DNA of 64,000 bases from assembly GCA_030837785.1 (NCBI GenBank), contig JAUQYA010000162.1:1-64000 (forward strand). Reading direction: 5' to 3'. The stretch comes from Albidovulum sp. (GTDB lineage: Bacteria > Pseudomonadota > Alphaproteobacteria > Rhodobacterales > Rhodobacteraceae). The translations under genes were made by a program, and so were the position numbers. Below the pieces are notes generated by a model. That model saw only the letters and a program-made list of their open reading frames with translations. It ran no database searches and was not told the origin of the DNA. Of this stretch, positions 41,980-49,886 are shown in pieces (within the stretch, counting starts at the first letter, position 1; each line of letters opens with the position of its first letter).

Positions 41980-43463
41980 GGCGGAACGGCGTTTCCGACC
42001 TGCACGTACTGCTCTGTCCGGTTGCCGAGGAACAGGTAGTCGTCCGGGAAGGTCTGGAGGCGCGCCGCCTCGCGCACTGTCAGGCTCCGGCACTGAAACG
42101 GATCGGGGTGGATGAAGTAATGACCGTCCTTCGAGATGTGGCTCGTGACCGTCGTGGATGGTTCCTGGGCCAATTGGACTCGGAAGCGGTCGTTGAAGAC
42201 GCCGCTGTGCCAGTTGCGGTGGTCGGGGGATAGAGACAGCGGAAAGTCCGCCGCCTTGGGGCTATAACCGCGTACCGCGCCGAAGACGGCAGCGAACAGA
42301 TAGCGCCCGAGGTCTGAGGGCATGTGCCCCCGCGTCTCGTGCTGGGCGATGCCACGCAATGCCGGGCGCTCCAGCCAGGCAAGGAGCTCGTCATTCGATG
42401 TACCATAGTCCTCGGGGCGCCGTGCCGACCGACGCAGTGCCAGCCGTCCATTCTTCAGGCCCGTGGCAACGTCGGAGAAGGCCTCGCGCAGCGGCCCGTC
42501 CTCCCTGCCGCGGTGGATGCCTGCCAGCATTCGGGCGGCCTCGACGACCTCGCGGCGCCAGGCCGCCGGGTCGTCGCGACCGCGGCTCAGGCCGCTGCGC
42601 AGCTCCGGCATCATGCCGATGGCGTCATCAACGGTCCGTGTCACCCAGGAAACCGGTATGCTCGTCCCTGTCGCCCTTTCTGCGAGATCGGATCGGATGC
42701 CCACGATGATCACGCGGTGACGCCGCTGTGGAACCCCAAATCCCTCGGCGCGGACAATGAAATCGGAGGGCTTCGCTGCCGCCTGCAGGCTGGCCCTGCC
42801 GTTCGCCACCCGGATCGCCCGCAGCTCGTAGAGGTGGCCCCGGCCGGTGCCCAGCGAGGCGAGGTCGTCCATCAGCATCTCGAAGACGAGGCGGCTTTCG
42901 ACCGTCGAGGACAGCATGCCCTTGACATTCTCCATGACGAAGGCAGCGGGACGCAGCCGGTCGAGCACGCGGATGTATTCGCGGAAGAGGTAGTGCCGCT
43001 CGTCCTGCTCGGGGACATACCCGATCTTTCCCTTCGCCCGCGCGCGCCCGACAAGCGAGTAGGCTTGGCAGGGCGGGCCGCCGATCAGGATGGTGTCGTC
43101 ATACTTCGCCTTCAGTTCTTCAATTCCGGCATTGGTCACAGTTGCCGCGGCCTCGGTTCCGAGCTCAAGTGCACGCGCTTCTTCGACGGCAATCTGCCAC
43201 GCAGACGCATCGACTTCTGACCAGTCCGGTTCGGGAACGTGCCCCGCATGGAAATCAATGAATTGTTTGGGCAAGGCGCCATGACGCGCCCGGTACTCGC
43301 GCAGGAACGCACGCAGCGTCAGCGTCCGGTGAGCCGAGGCCTCCTTCTCAACCGATATGCCGATCCGGAATGGCGAGTGGCCGTCCTCGACAAGGGACGC
43401 GAACCCCTCGCCAAGTCCGCCTGGACCGGCAAACAGATCGACGATGCCGAAAGTGGATGGCAA
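41823..43463 (-). CDS. C5-cytosine DNA methyltransferase of the defence cluster
   Basis: A 546-residue enzyme starting at TTG 43463, with AGGAGCC six bases before. Motif I is VDLFAGPGGLGEGF, motif IV IGGPPCQAYSLVG (catalytic Cys132), motif VI FVMENVKGM, motif VIII PQRRHRVIIVGI, and motifs IX/X TVREAARLQTFPDDY and VQVGNAVPPYLARQIA. The long VIII-IX region is the target recognition domain. It should mark host DNA against the co-encoded nuclease. It converges on the operon and overlaps the last gene by 157 bases; a Vsr gene diverges from it. Confidence 0.94.
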   Translation of the reverse strand: MPSTFGIVDLFAGPGGLGEGFASLVEDGHSPFRIGISVEKEASAHRTLTLRAFLREYRARHGALPKQFIDFHAGHVPEPDWSEVDASAWQIAVEEARALELGTEAAATVTNAGIEELKAKYDDTILIGGPPCQAYSLVGRARAKGKIGYVPEQDERHYLFREYIRVLDRLRPAAFVMENVKGMLSSTVESRLVFEMLMDDLASLGTGRGHLYELRAIRVANGRASLQAAAKPSDFIVRAEGFGVPQRRHRVIIVGIRSDLAERATGTSIPVSWVTRTVDDAIGMMPELRSGLSRGRDDPAAWRREVVEAARMLAGIHRGREDGPLREAFSDVATGLKNGRLALRRSARRPEDYGTSNDELLAWLERPALRGIAQHETRGHMPSDLGRYLFAAVFGAVRGYSPKAADFPLSLSPDHRNWHSGVFNDRFRVQLAQEPSTTVTSHISKDGHYFIHPDPFQCRSLTVREAARLQTFPDDYLFLGNRTEQYVQVGNAVPPYLARQIAQLLLRGLSGSVSGKPVAVASSDSADRSCEMSSVSTPASESLPSR

Positions 43464-43464
43464 T

Positions 43465-43502
43465 TCAGGCTCCTGACGAATTTCTTTCAGCCGGTGTATA
43501 CT
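43465..43502 (+). promoter_or_regulatory. Divergent methyltransferase-vsr control region
   Basis: An inverted repeat TCAGG-CT-CCTGA (43465-43476) covers the methyltransferase ribosome site and touches a possible -35 (CTGACG, 43473-43478) that is 18 bases from a good -10 (TATACT, 43497-43502) reading toward vsr. Some C5 methyltransferases repress their own genes by binding such sites, so feedback is possible. All elements were found by eye. Confidence 0.45.
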
Positions 43503-43530
43503 AGGTTCAGGAACGAAGACCAGGAAGAAC

Positions 43531-44028
43531 GTGACAGATATTGTGGATCAGCAGACCCGCTCCCGCATGATGGCAGGGATCAAGGGAAAGAACACGAGGC
43601 CTGAGCTGTCGCTTCGGCGGGCGCTGCACGCACGCGGTTTCCGCTACCGCCTACACTCGAGCAAAGTCCATGGACGGCCAGACCTCGTCCTTCCAAAGCA
43701 CCACGCAGTGGTCTTTGTGCACGGCTGCTTCTGGCATCGGCATGAGGGATGCCGCTACGCCACCACTCCCGCTACGCGCGCGGAGTTCTGGCAGGCAAAG
43801 TTCGGGGCGAACGTTGCTCGGGACAGCGCCGTTCGCGGAGCGCTGCTTGCGACGGGTTGGCGCGTGGCGACGATCTGGGAGTGTGCCTTGCGAAAACCCG
43901 AACAGGTCTCCGTAGCCACCGACCGTCTTTCAGCATGGCTGCTGACTGAAGCTAACACGCTCGAGCTCGGCGAACGCGAGGTTTCTGCACCCACAAGAGA
44001 AGGCCAGGATGTCAGCTCTTCCAGCTGA
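43531..44028 (+). CDS. vsr: Vsr-type T/G mismatch endonuclease
   Basis: A 165-residue protein from GTG 43531. RSRMMAGIKGKNTRPELSLR, the catalytic region HGRPDLVLPKHHAVVFVHGC with Asp51, the zinc-site FWHRHEGCRYATTPATRAEF and GWRVATIWECAL are classical Vsr motifs. The enzyme nicks beside T:G mismatches that arise when 5-methylcytosine deaminates, so it partners the divergent C5 methyltransferase. The tail beyond residue 145 is not conserved. It is complete. Confidence 0.94.
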   Translation: MTDIVDQQTRSRMMAGIKGKNTRPELSLRRALHARGFRYRLHSSKVHGRPDLVLPKHHAVVFVHGCFWHRHEGCRYATTPATRAEFWQAKFGANVARDSAVRGALLATGWRVATIWECALRKPEQVSVATDRLSAWLLTEANTLELGEREVSAPTREGQDVSSSS

Positions 44029-44329
44029 TTGATTCAGCGCGGCAAGGCTATGATGCACCTGTTGAATGTTCGATCCGAGTTCCTTCTCACGAACGCCACT
44101 GGCGTCGGAGTGTTCAGGTGGGGCGTCGAAAAAACAACTATATTTCTGATAGTTACAAGTTATTCACCAAATCCGCGCAGTCATAAGGTCCGGAGAATGT
44201 CGGTCCTGAGAGACCGCTTCCGGGCCTTCTGGCACCAAGGGCAGTGTTCAGCCCCTCCCGCATAACCCTCGAAAACAACGGAAAAATCCGACCGCAGCCG
44301 GATCGGGAGAACGCTTTCGCTGTGGCAAG
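44029..44329. other. Spacer between vsr and tRNA-Ser, no gene seen
   Basis: About 300 bases with no supported gene. The part around 44130-44175 is AT-rich (a run of A, then ATTTCTGATAGTTACAAGTTATTC), unlike both sides, and a short GGTC-CTGAGA-GACC hairpin lies near 44200. This is a likely edge between acquired DNA and chromosome, but I found no repeat of the tRNA-Ser 3' end elsewhere in the window that would mark an att site. Confidence 0.4.
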
Positions 44330-44419
44330 TGGCGGAGTGGAAGGGATTCGAACCCTCGAGACGGTCTCCCGTCTGCACCCTTAGCAGGGGTGTGCCTTCG
44401 ACCACTCGGCCACCACTCC
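44330..44419 (-). tRNA. tRNA-Ser(GCT)
   Basis: Read on the minus strand, GGAGTGG (from 44419) pairs with CCACTCC before G-CCA at 44330-44333. The D-loop is GTGGCCGAGTGGTCGAAGGC, the anticodon loop CTGCTAA gives GCT, a long variable arm (GCAGACGGGAGACCGTCTC) marks a class II serine tRNA, and the T-loop is GGTTCGAATCC. The CCA is encoded. Its 3' end faces the defence cluster, the usual geometry for an island insertion site. Confidence 0.96.
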
Positions 44420-45512
44420 GCCTGCGGCTCTATCAGGTCACTGGCGAGGAAAACAAGGTGAAAACGCTGCGGCAGGCCGTTTTCATCGGATGCGGATAGC
44501 AGGGCTCCATCGCGCACGGAGGCGCGGGTAGGGCGCCCATGTCTGGCAAGAATAGGTCAACCTCCGTTCCCGGCCTGTTCCCAGGGGCCCGACATGATTG
44601 ACTACACCCCTGCGCGCATCCGGATGCGAGTTCGGCGGTTTCGGCAGCACCAACCAATGCGGGCCGACTGCGCCTTATCGCCTGCCGATGGAGAAGATGG
44701 CGCGACGCGGCGCTTGACCGTGCCCCCTTCGCGGCGGCCGGATGTGGCTCATGGCTGAGGGTTCGTCGCGTCTTGCGAAACGGTGGCGGTGAAGCGACGG
44801 GACTGTGTTTGGCGCGGAATATATACGCGAAAATTTGGACCTGGAACTCAACTAATGGTTGTAACCGCGATGCTCCCCCTCTAAGGTGATCGTGCAAGCA
44901 GCGCTGGCTGCCGGTCCTGGCACTCACCCAGCCACCACCCACCCACGCTCCCTGAGCATGAGACCGGCAGTCAGCCCTGCTTGCCACGGTGCCCCCGCCG
45001 CACTTTCTGTCCCGGCTGACGGGCCATGAATGTTGCGGCATGCGGCCGCTGTCGACCGGCCGGGCACGGGAGCCTGCGGAACGTCGGGCATTCAGGATGC
45101 GAGGTCGGGGGCACTCTGCGAGGTGGCGCAGAGCATTGCGCAGGGCTGTCAGGCCGCCAATCCGTGCCTCCGGCGCATGGGCCCGGAGGTGCGGTTCGGC
45201 GCGGGGCAGGTCGGGCGTGCCATCCGGCCCGATCCTCCCCGCGATTTCGTCGGGCGAGAGCTCCGCCGACTTGCCGGGTGCGAACGGCAAGCGCAGCGCA
45301 GGCCCCCGGCGCCCGATGTGGTCGCGAAAGCGCTCGGGATCGCCTTTGCCACTGCGGGTGGCGTCTTCGCGCGCCCGCTCTCATCGTCCGAGGGCGTTCC
45401 GGCGCGCTCTGACGGCCCTTGCGCGCCGCGAAACCGGCGCGCTTCGTGCGCGATCCCCTTGCAAGCCCGGTCCGGTTTCAAGATAAGAGGCGCGACCAGA
45501 GGGAGAATGCCC
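44420..45512. other. 1.1-kb region without a supported gene
   Basis: No frame here carries a family I recognise. On the minus strand, 45390 down to about 45060 has regular high-GC third positions (with segments such as ERFRDHIGRRGPAL and EARIGGLTALRNALRHLAE) but no good start, and it dissolves into low-quality sequence, so it may be a gene remnant. An AT-rich patch at 44818-44862 and a segment rich in Pro codons (44935-44950) are also unassigned. Confidence 0.4.
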
Positions 45513-45824
45513 ATGCGTGCGCGCATCTACCAGCCTTCCCGCAACGCGATGCAGTCGGGGACGGCGAAGACCCGCAACTGGATTCTCGATTTCGCACCGG
45601 CCGAGGCGCGCGAGGTCGATCCGCTGATGGGCTGGACCGGCTCGGGCGATACCCAGGCCCAGGTGCGGCTGCGGTTCGAGACCCGCGAGGAGGCAGAGGA
45701 CTACGCCCGCGCGCACGGGATCGACTACACCCTGGCCGAGCCGCACAAGCGCAAGGCGAACATCCGCGCCCGCGGCTACGGAGAGAACTTCGCCACCGAC
45801 CGGCGCGGCCCCTGGACCCATTGA
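45513..45824 (+). CDS. NADH dehydrogenase accessory subunit (NDUFS4 / ETC complex I family)
   Basis: A 103-residue protein. MRARIYQPSRNAMQSGTAKT, WILDFAPAEAREVDPLMGWT, QVRLRFETREEAEDYARAHG and the basic end KRKANIRARGYGENFATDRR are the alphaproteobacterial homologue of the mitochondrial complex I subunit NDUFS4 (18 kDa). It sits on the peripheral arm of complex I at the inner membrane. A ribosome site AGGGAG precedes the ATG. It is a good sign of an alphaproteobacterium. Confidence 0.93.
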   Translation: MRARIYQPSRNAMQSGTAKTRNWILDFAPAEAREVDPLMGWTGSGDTQAQVRLRFETREEAEDYARAHGIDYTLAEPHKRKANIRARGYGENFATDRRGPWTH

Positions 45825-45906
45825 GGCCCGGGCGAAAGCGCCGATGTGACAGTGGGGGCGCATGGCGGCGGCGCCCCTTTTCCTGTGTGTATCGAAAGGC
45901 GATGCC

Positions 45907-47358
45907 ATGACCCGTTTTCCTGCCGCCGCGGCGCTTCTGTGGATCATCGCCGCGCCCGTTTCGGCCGCGCCCGCCACCGCCGAGGGGGCGGCCGGGATCG
46001 AGGCGGCGCTCAGGGCCTATCTGGGCCAGACGCCCGGCGTCCTGACGGTGATGCCGGAGGGCGACAGCTATTCGGTCACGCTTGACCCCGCCCCGTGGAT
46101 CGCACTCGCCGAAGGCAAAGCCGCGGCCGAGATCTCGCCTCTGCATATCTCGCTTGCCGACCACGGCGATGGCACCTGGGCGGTGACGGCCGACGAGCCG
46201 ATTTCGGTCAGGATCAACCGACCGGGGCCGCTTTCGCTCGATCTGACGGTGGCGGCCTTCCGGATGGACTGCCGTTTCGACACGGCCCTGATGGCCTGCC
46301 GGAACGCCACCACGACGGCGCGCGGGCTCGCGCTGACCCAGATCATGTCGGGGCCTGACGGGACGATCACGGACGTGACCTACCGGGTCGCCCGGATCGA
46401 GGCCGAGGCGACGGCTGTCGCCGCCCTGTCAGGCGGCGGGGTCGACACGTCGATGCGCTATACGGCCACCGACGTTGCCGAAGCCATCCGCGTGACGCCC
46501 GCAGCGGGAGGGGAGGGGATGCCGATGGATCTCGACATCGCAATGGCCTCCTACGATGTCACGGCCGAGGCGAGCGGCATGCAGGCCGCAGGACTCCATG
46601 CGCTTCTTGCGTGGGCTGTCGCGCATCCCTCGGAAGCCGCCGTGAACGCCGACCCCGAGGGGCTGAAGGTGGCGATCCGGGGGGCGCTGCCGCTCTGGTC
46701 CGCCCTCTCCGGCACCGGTGAGGCGAAGGCGATCTCGGTCGCCACGCCCTTCGGCTCCGGTTCGGCCGAAAGCATGACGTTCGGCATCGACATGAGCGGC
46801 ATCGTCGCCGATGGCCGTTTCCGCGAAAGCCTGGCGGTCAAGGGCCTGAAGCTGCCGACGGAGATCATGCCCGCCTGGGTGCCGCCGCTTCTGCCGTCGG
46901 AAGCCTCGATTGATGTCGCCGTCTCCGGCTTCGATCTTGCCGCGCCGGCCGCGCTGTTCATTGACGCGCTCGCGCCCGGTTTCCAGCCCGACGAGGCCTT
47001 CGACGCCCGGATGCTCGCTGCGCTCCTGCCCGAAGGCAAGGTAACCGTCACTCTGGCGCCGCAGGGCGTCGTGACACCGAGCTATACGCTCGACTACGAA
47101 GGCGGCATAGATGCCGGGCCGGGCCGGATGCCGGAGGGCAGGATGACCGTGGCCGCGACCGGGATCGACGCCGCGCTCGACGCGCTGAGCTCCGCGCCCG
47201 AGGACGTTCGCTCGGGCGCCGTGCCGGGGGTGATGATGCTGCGGGGCCTTGCGAAGCCCGCCGGCGTCGGCCGCTTCGTCTGGGACATCGAGATGACACC
47301 GGACGGCAAGGTCACGGTGAATGGCATGGACATGTCGGCGCTCGCCGCGATGCAGTGA
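45907..47358 (+). CDS. DUF2125 exported protein
   Basis: A 483-residue protein with a cleavable signal peptide (FPAAAALLWIIAAPVSAAPA, cut after Ala near residue 20). The rest is a beta-rich repetitive fold, with GLKLPTEIMPAWVPPLLPSE and LDYEGGIDAGPGRM as conserved segments of the DUF2125 family of alphaproteobacteria. It is probably periplasmic or outer-membrane associated. Start ATG 45907 fits the signal sequence; the upstream frame does not. Function unknown. Confidence 0.88.
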   Translation: MTRFPAAAALLWIIAAPVSAAPATAEGAAGIEAALRAYLGQTPGVLTVMPEGDSYSVTLDPAPWIALAEGKAAAEISPLHISLADHGDGTWAVTADEPISVRINRPGPLSLDLTVAAFRMDCRFDTALMACRNATTTARGLALTQIMSGPDGTITDVTYRVARIEAEATAVAALSGGGVDTSMRYTATDVAEAIRVTPAAGGEGMPMDLDIAMASYDVTAEASGMQAAGLHALLAWAVAHPSEAAVNADPEGLKVAIRGALPLWSALSGTGEAKAISVATPFGSGSAESMTFGIDMSGIVADGRFRESLAVKGLKLPTEIMPAWVPPLLPSEASIDVAVSGFDLAAPAALFIDALAPGFQPDEAFDARMLAALLPEGKVTVTLAPQGVVTPSYTLDYEGGIDAGPGRMPEGRMTVAATGIDAALDALSSAPEDVRSGAVPGVMMLRGLAKPAGVGRFVWDIEMTPDGKVTVNGMDMSALAAMQ

Positions 47359-47380
47359 GCGGCCGGGAAGGAAGACGAGG

Positions 47381-47848
47381 ATGACCGCCACCGAGATCAC
47401 CCGCGGCGACCCGCTGTCGCCCGACCTCGCGCTGCTGCACGCGCGCCACGCCGCCGACATGCACGCCGAGACCCCGCCCGAGAGCATCCACATGCTGCCG
47501 CCCGACGAACTCGCCCGGCCCGGCATCGACTTCTTCGTGCTGCGCGAGGATGGCCGGCCGGTCGGCATGGGTGCGCTGAAAAAAACCGGAGCGGGCCATG
47601 CCGAGATCAAGTCGATGCACGTGCTGGTCGAGGCGCGGGGGCGGGGACTGTCGCGGCTCATGCTCGACCACCTGATCGCCCATGCGCGCGCGCTCGGCTG
47701 CGGGCGGGTCAGCCTCGAGACCGGCGCCGAGGCGATCTTTGCCCCGGCCCGCGCGCTCTATGCCCGCGCCGGCTTCGTCGAATGCGGGCCGTTCGAGGGC
47801 TACCGCGAGGATCCCAACAGCGTCTTCATGACGCTCGGCCTTGCCTGA
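47381..47848 (+). CDS. GNAT-family N-acetyltransferase
   Basis: A 155-residue acetyltransferase. Motif A, with the acetyl-CoA pyrophosphate loop, is IKSMHVLVEARGRGLSRLML, and motif B includes SLETGAEAIFAPARALYARAGFVECGPF, shortened, as in PhnO/YsnE-like GNATs. The substrate, an amine or amino acid, cannot be told. ATG 47381 is preceded by GGAAGACGAGG. It lies 22 bases after the DUF2125 gene on the same strand, followed by tRNA-Arg. Confidence 0.9.
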   Translation: MTATEITRGDPLSPDLALLHARHAADMHAETPPESIHMLPPDELARPGIDFFVLREDGRPVGMGALKKTGAGHAEIKSMHVLVEARGRGLSRLMLDHLIAHARALGCGRVSLETGAEAIFAPARALYARAGFVECGPFEGYREDPNSVFMTLGLA

Positions 47849-47879
47849 AGGGCCGGGCAGCCGCTAAAGGGGGCGGAGC

Positions 47880-47956
47880 GGTCCCGTAGCTCAGCTGGAT
47901 AGAGCAGCTGCCTTCTAAGCAGCGGGTCGGGGGTTCGAGTCCTCCCGGGATCGCCA
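47880..47956 (+). tRNA. tRNA-Arg(TCT)
   Basis: GGTCCCG pairs with CGGGATC, followed by G-CCA. The D-arm is GCTCAGCTGGATAGAGC. The anticodon stem GCTGC/GCAGC encloses CTTCTAA, so the anticodon is TCT. The T-arm is GGGGGTTCGAGTCCTCC. Length is 77 with the encoded CCA. All standard features are present. Confidence 0.97.
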
Positions 47957-48348
47957 ATCATGAAAAGCGGGCGCCCGACGTCGGGCCGTCGTCGCCCCGC
48001 GCGGCTGGTATCGTCCGGCGGCCCGGTTCCGGCCGACACGGAAACTGCCCGCGCTTTGCCGAGCCCCGCGCCGCGCGGGGGCCGGTCCGCGGGGCGATTC
48101 GCCCGAGTCGTGTTGACGGGTCTTGTCGAAGCGGCTCGTCGATCGTGGCTGGATGGTGTCAGCATTGTGGCAACAATTGGGCGGCCGAGAGGAGGATTCT
48201 CCAGCGCCCACGAGGTAATCGGGCGAGGGTCAAATGATTGTGCACGATTGGCGCGGGGGACTAGTCTAACTAGACAGGTTTGTCGGCGGGGCCAAATGAC
48301 GGATAATGAACTCATAAAGGTTACCGATTGTTTTTAAGGGGTTAGCGA
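47957..48348. other. Intergenic region with no clear gene
   Basis: These 390 bases hold no convincing frame. GC falls in the second half; a short CTAGTC-TAA-CTAGAC near-repeat occurs around 48262, and 48300-48340 is AT-rich, as expected before the small gene at 48349. The minus-strand open frame across the tRNA is a well-known spurious reading. Confidence 0.4.
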
Positions 48349-48525
48349 GTGAGTTCGGTGCGTAAGAGTGCAAGGGTATTTCCCGATCTGGTCCCGTCCG
48401 ACGTCGAACGCCGGGCGGGACCGAAGACCCGGGTTGCCGTCATGGACGACCTGGACCTGCTACCGGCGCTTGCGTTCGTGATCTGTGCCGCGGCGTCGGT
48501 TCTCTTTCTCTCGATCGCCGGATAG
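48349..48525 (+). CDS. Possible small membrane protein (58 aa)
   Basis: From GTG 48349, with AAGGGG seven bases before, a 58-codon frame gives a polar start (VRKSARVFPDLVPSDVERRA) and one hydrophobic helix near the end (LLPALAFVICAAASVLFLSI). Too short for certainty, and no family is recognised. The ribosome site and the single clean helix make a small inner-membrane protein plausible. Confidence 0.35.
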   Translation: MSSVRKSARVFPDLVPSDVERRAGPKTRVAVMDDLDLLPALAFVICAAASVLFLSIAG

Positions 48526-48621
48526 ACGCGCGGAACGCGCCACCCTTCCCCGTCGATCCCTGGCTGTTCCCGTTGCCCGGATTTGATGCTTCACTCGCCG
48601 CCGACAGGCGCGGAGCGAAGG

Positions 48622-49884
48622 ATGGGCCGGATGGAACTGGACAGGCCGAAGCTGCTTCTCAGATCGCTTTTCGATCGTGCCGTGGCGGTCGCCGACCCCA
48701 TGCGCGTGATCGCGCCCCATCTGCCGGAACGGCCGAGGGGGCGGGTCGTCGTCGTGGGCGCGGGCAAGGCTTCGGCCCGGATGGCCGAAGCCGTGGAGGC
48801 CGCCTGGGGTCCCTGCGAGGGGATTGTCATCACCCGCTATGGCTATGCCCGGCCGTGTCGCGGCATCGAGATCGTCGAGGCCGCCCATCCGGTGCCTGAC
48901 GCGGCCGGGCTGGCGGCGACCCGGCGGATGCTGGCGCTGCTTGAGGGCCTTGGGGCGGGCGATTTCGTGCTGGCGCTGATCTCGGGCGGGGCCTCGGCGC
49001 TTCTGGTGGCGCCGGTCGGGGGCGTGACCCTGGCCGAGAAACAGGCGGTCAACGCCGCCCTTCTCGCCTCGGGCGCGCCGATCCAGGCAATGAACACGGT
49101 CAGGAAACACCTCAGCCGGGTGAAGGGCGGGCAGCTCGCCACCGCCGCCCATCCGGCACGGATGCTGGCGCTGCTGATCTCGGACGTGCCGGGTGACGAT
49201 CCCGGCATCATCGGGTCCGGCCCCACGGTGGGCGATGCCTCCACGCCAGCCGATGCGCGGGCGATCCTGGCGCGCTGGGGCGTGGCGGTGCCGGAAAGCG
49301 TTTCGGCCGCGCTGATGCGGCCGTCGGGGGTCGTGGCAGCGGGCGACGCGCGGCTTTCCCGCGTCGAAAACCGGGTGATCGCCGCCCCCACCCAATCGCT
49401 TGCCGCAGCGGCCGTCCTGGCGCGGGAGGCGGGGTGCGCAGTGGAAATCCTCGGCGACCGGATCGAGGGTGAGGCGCGCGAGGTCGCCGAGGCCCATGCC
49501 GCGCTTGCGAGGCAATGGCAGGAGCGAAAGGCGCCGGGGCCTCTGGTGCTTCTGTCGGGTGGCGAACTGACAGTGACGCGGCGGGGCAACGGCGTCGGCG
49601 GCCCGAACGCGGAATATGCCCTGGCTCTGGCCCTCGCGCTGGAAGGCGCGCCGGGCATCCATGCGATTGCCTGTGACACCGACGGCGTCGACGGCGCGGC
49701 CGAGGTCGCGGGGGCGCTGATCGGGCCCGCGACGCTTGCCGTCGCCCGGAGCGCGGGGCGCGACCCCGCCGGGGCGTTGGCCGCGAACGATGCGCACGGC
49801 TTCTTCGCCGCGGCGGACGGGCAGGTGGTCACCGGGCCCACGCTGACGAATGTCAACGATTTCCGCGCGATCCTGATCCTCTGA
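48622..49884 (+). CDS. Glycerate 2-kinase (MOFRL family)
   Basis: A 420-residue enzyme of the GckA/TtuD type. The N-terminal DUF4147 part has VVVVGAGKASARMAEAVE and VLALISGGASALLVAPVGGV, the centre LLISDVPGDDPGIIGSGPTV, and the C-terminal MOFRL part NGVGGPNAEYALALAL with DGVDGAAEVAGA. It phosphorylates D-glycerate to 2-phosphoglycerate in sugar-acid and glyoxylate use. Older annotations call it hydroxypyruvate reductase. GGAGCG precedes ATG 48622; ATG 48631 is possible. It converges on the PfkB gene two bases away. Confidence 0.9.
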   Translation: MGRMELDRPKLLLRSLFDRAVAVADPMRVIAPHLPERPRGRVVVVGAGKASARMAEAVEAAWGPCEGIVITRYGYARPCRGIEIVEAAHPVPDAAGLAATRRMLALLEGLGAGDFVLALISGGASALLVAPVGGVTLAEKQAVNAALLASGAPIQAMNTVRKHLSRVKGGQLATAAHPARMLALLISDVPGDDPGIIGSGPTVGDASTPADARAILARWGVAVPESVSAALMRPSGVVAAGDARLSRVENRVIAAPTQSLAAAAVLAREAGCAVEILGDRIEGEAREVAEAHAALARQWQERKAPGPLVLLSGGELTVTRRGNGVGGPNAEYALALALALEGAPGIHAIACDTDGVDGAAEVAGALIGPATLAVARSAGRDPAGALAANDAHGFFAAADGQVVTGPTLTNVNDFRAILIL

Positions 49885-49886
49885 CG

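Noticed and set aside
34398..44028. DISARM, BREX or Druantia system
   Set aside because: No PglZ, BrxC, DrmA/B or DruE-like gene is present; the Z1, MORC and DUF4420-like set defines a different group.
44248..44517. Minus-strand ORF over the tRNA-Ser (GRRHTPAKGADGRPSRGFESLPLRH)
   Set aside because: Spurious translation of the tRNA-Ser gene.
44433..45290. 285-codon minus-strand ORF
   Set aside because: It needs a TTG start, crosses an AT-rich non-coding patch and has no recognisable domain; at most a remnant in its upstream third.
47800..48315. Minus-strand ORF with GDPGRTRTPDPLLRRQLLYPAELRD
   Set aside because: This is the familiar false protein produced by reading across a tRNA gene in reverse; it covers tRNA-Arg(TCT).
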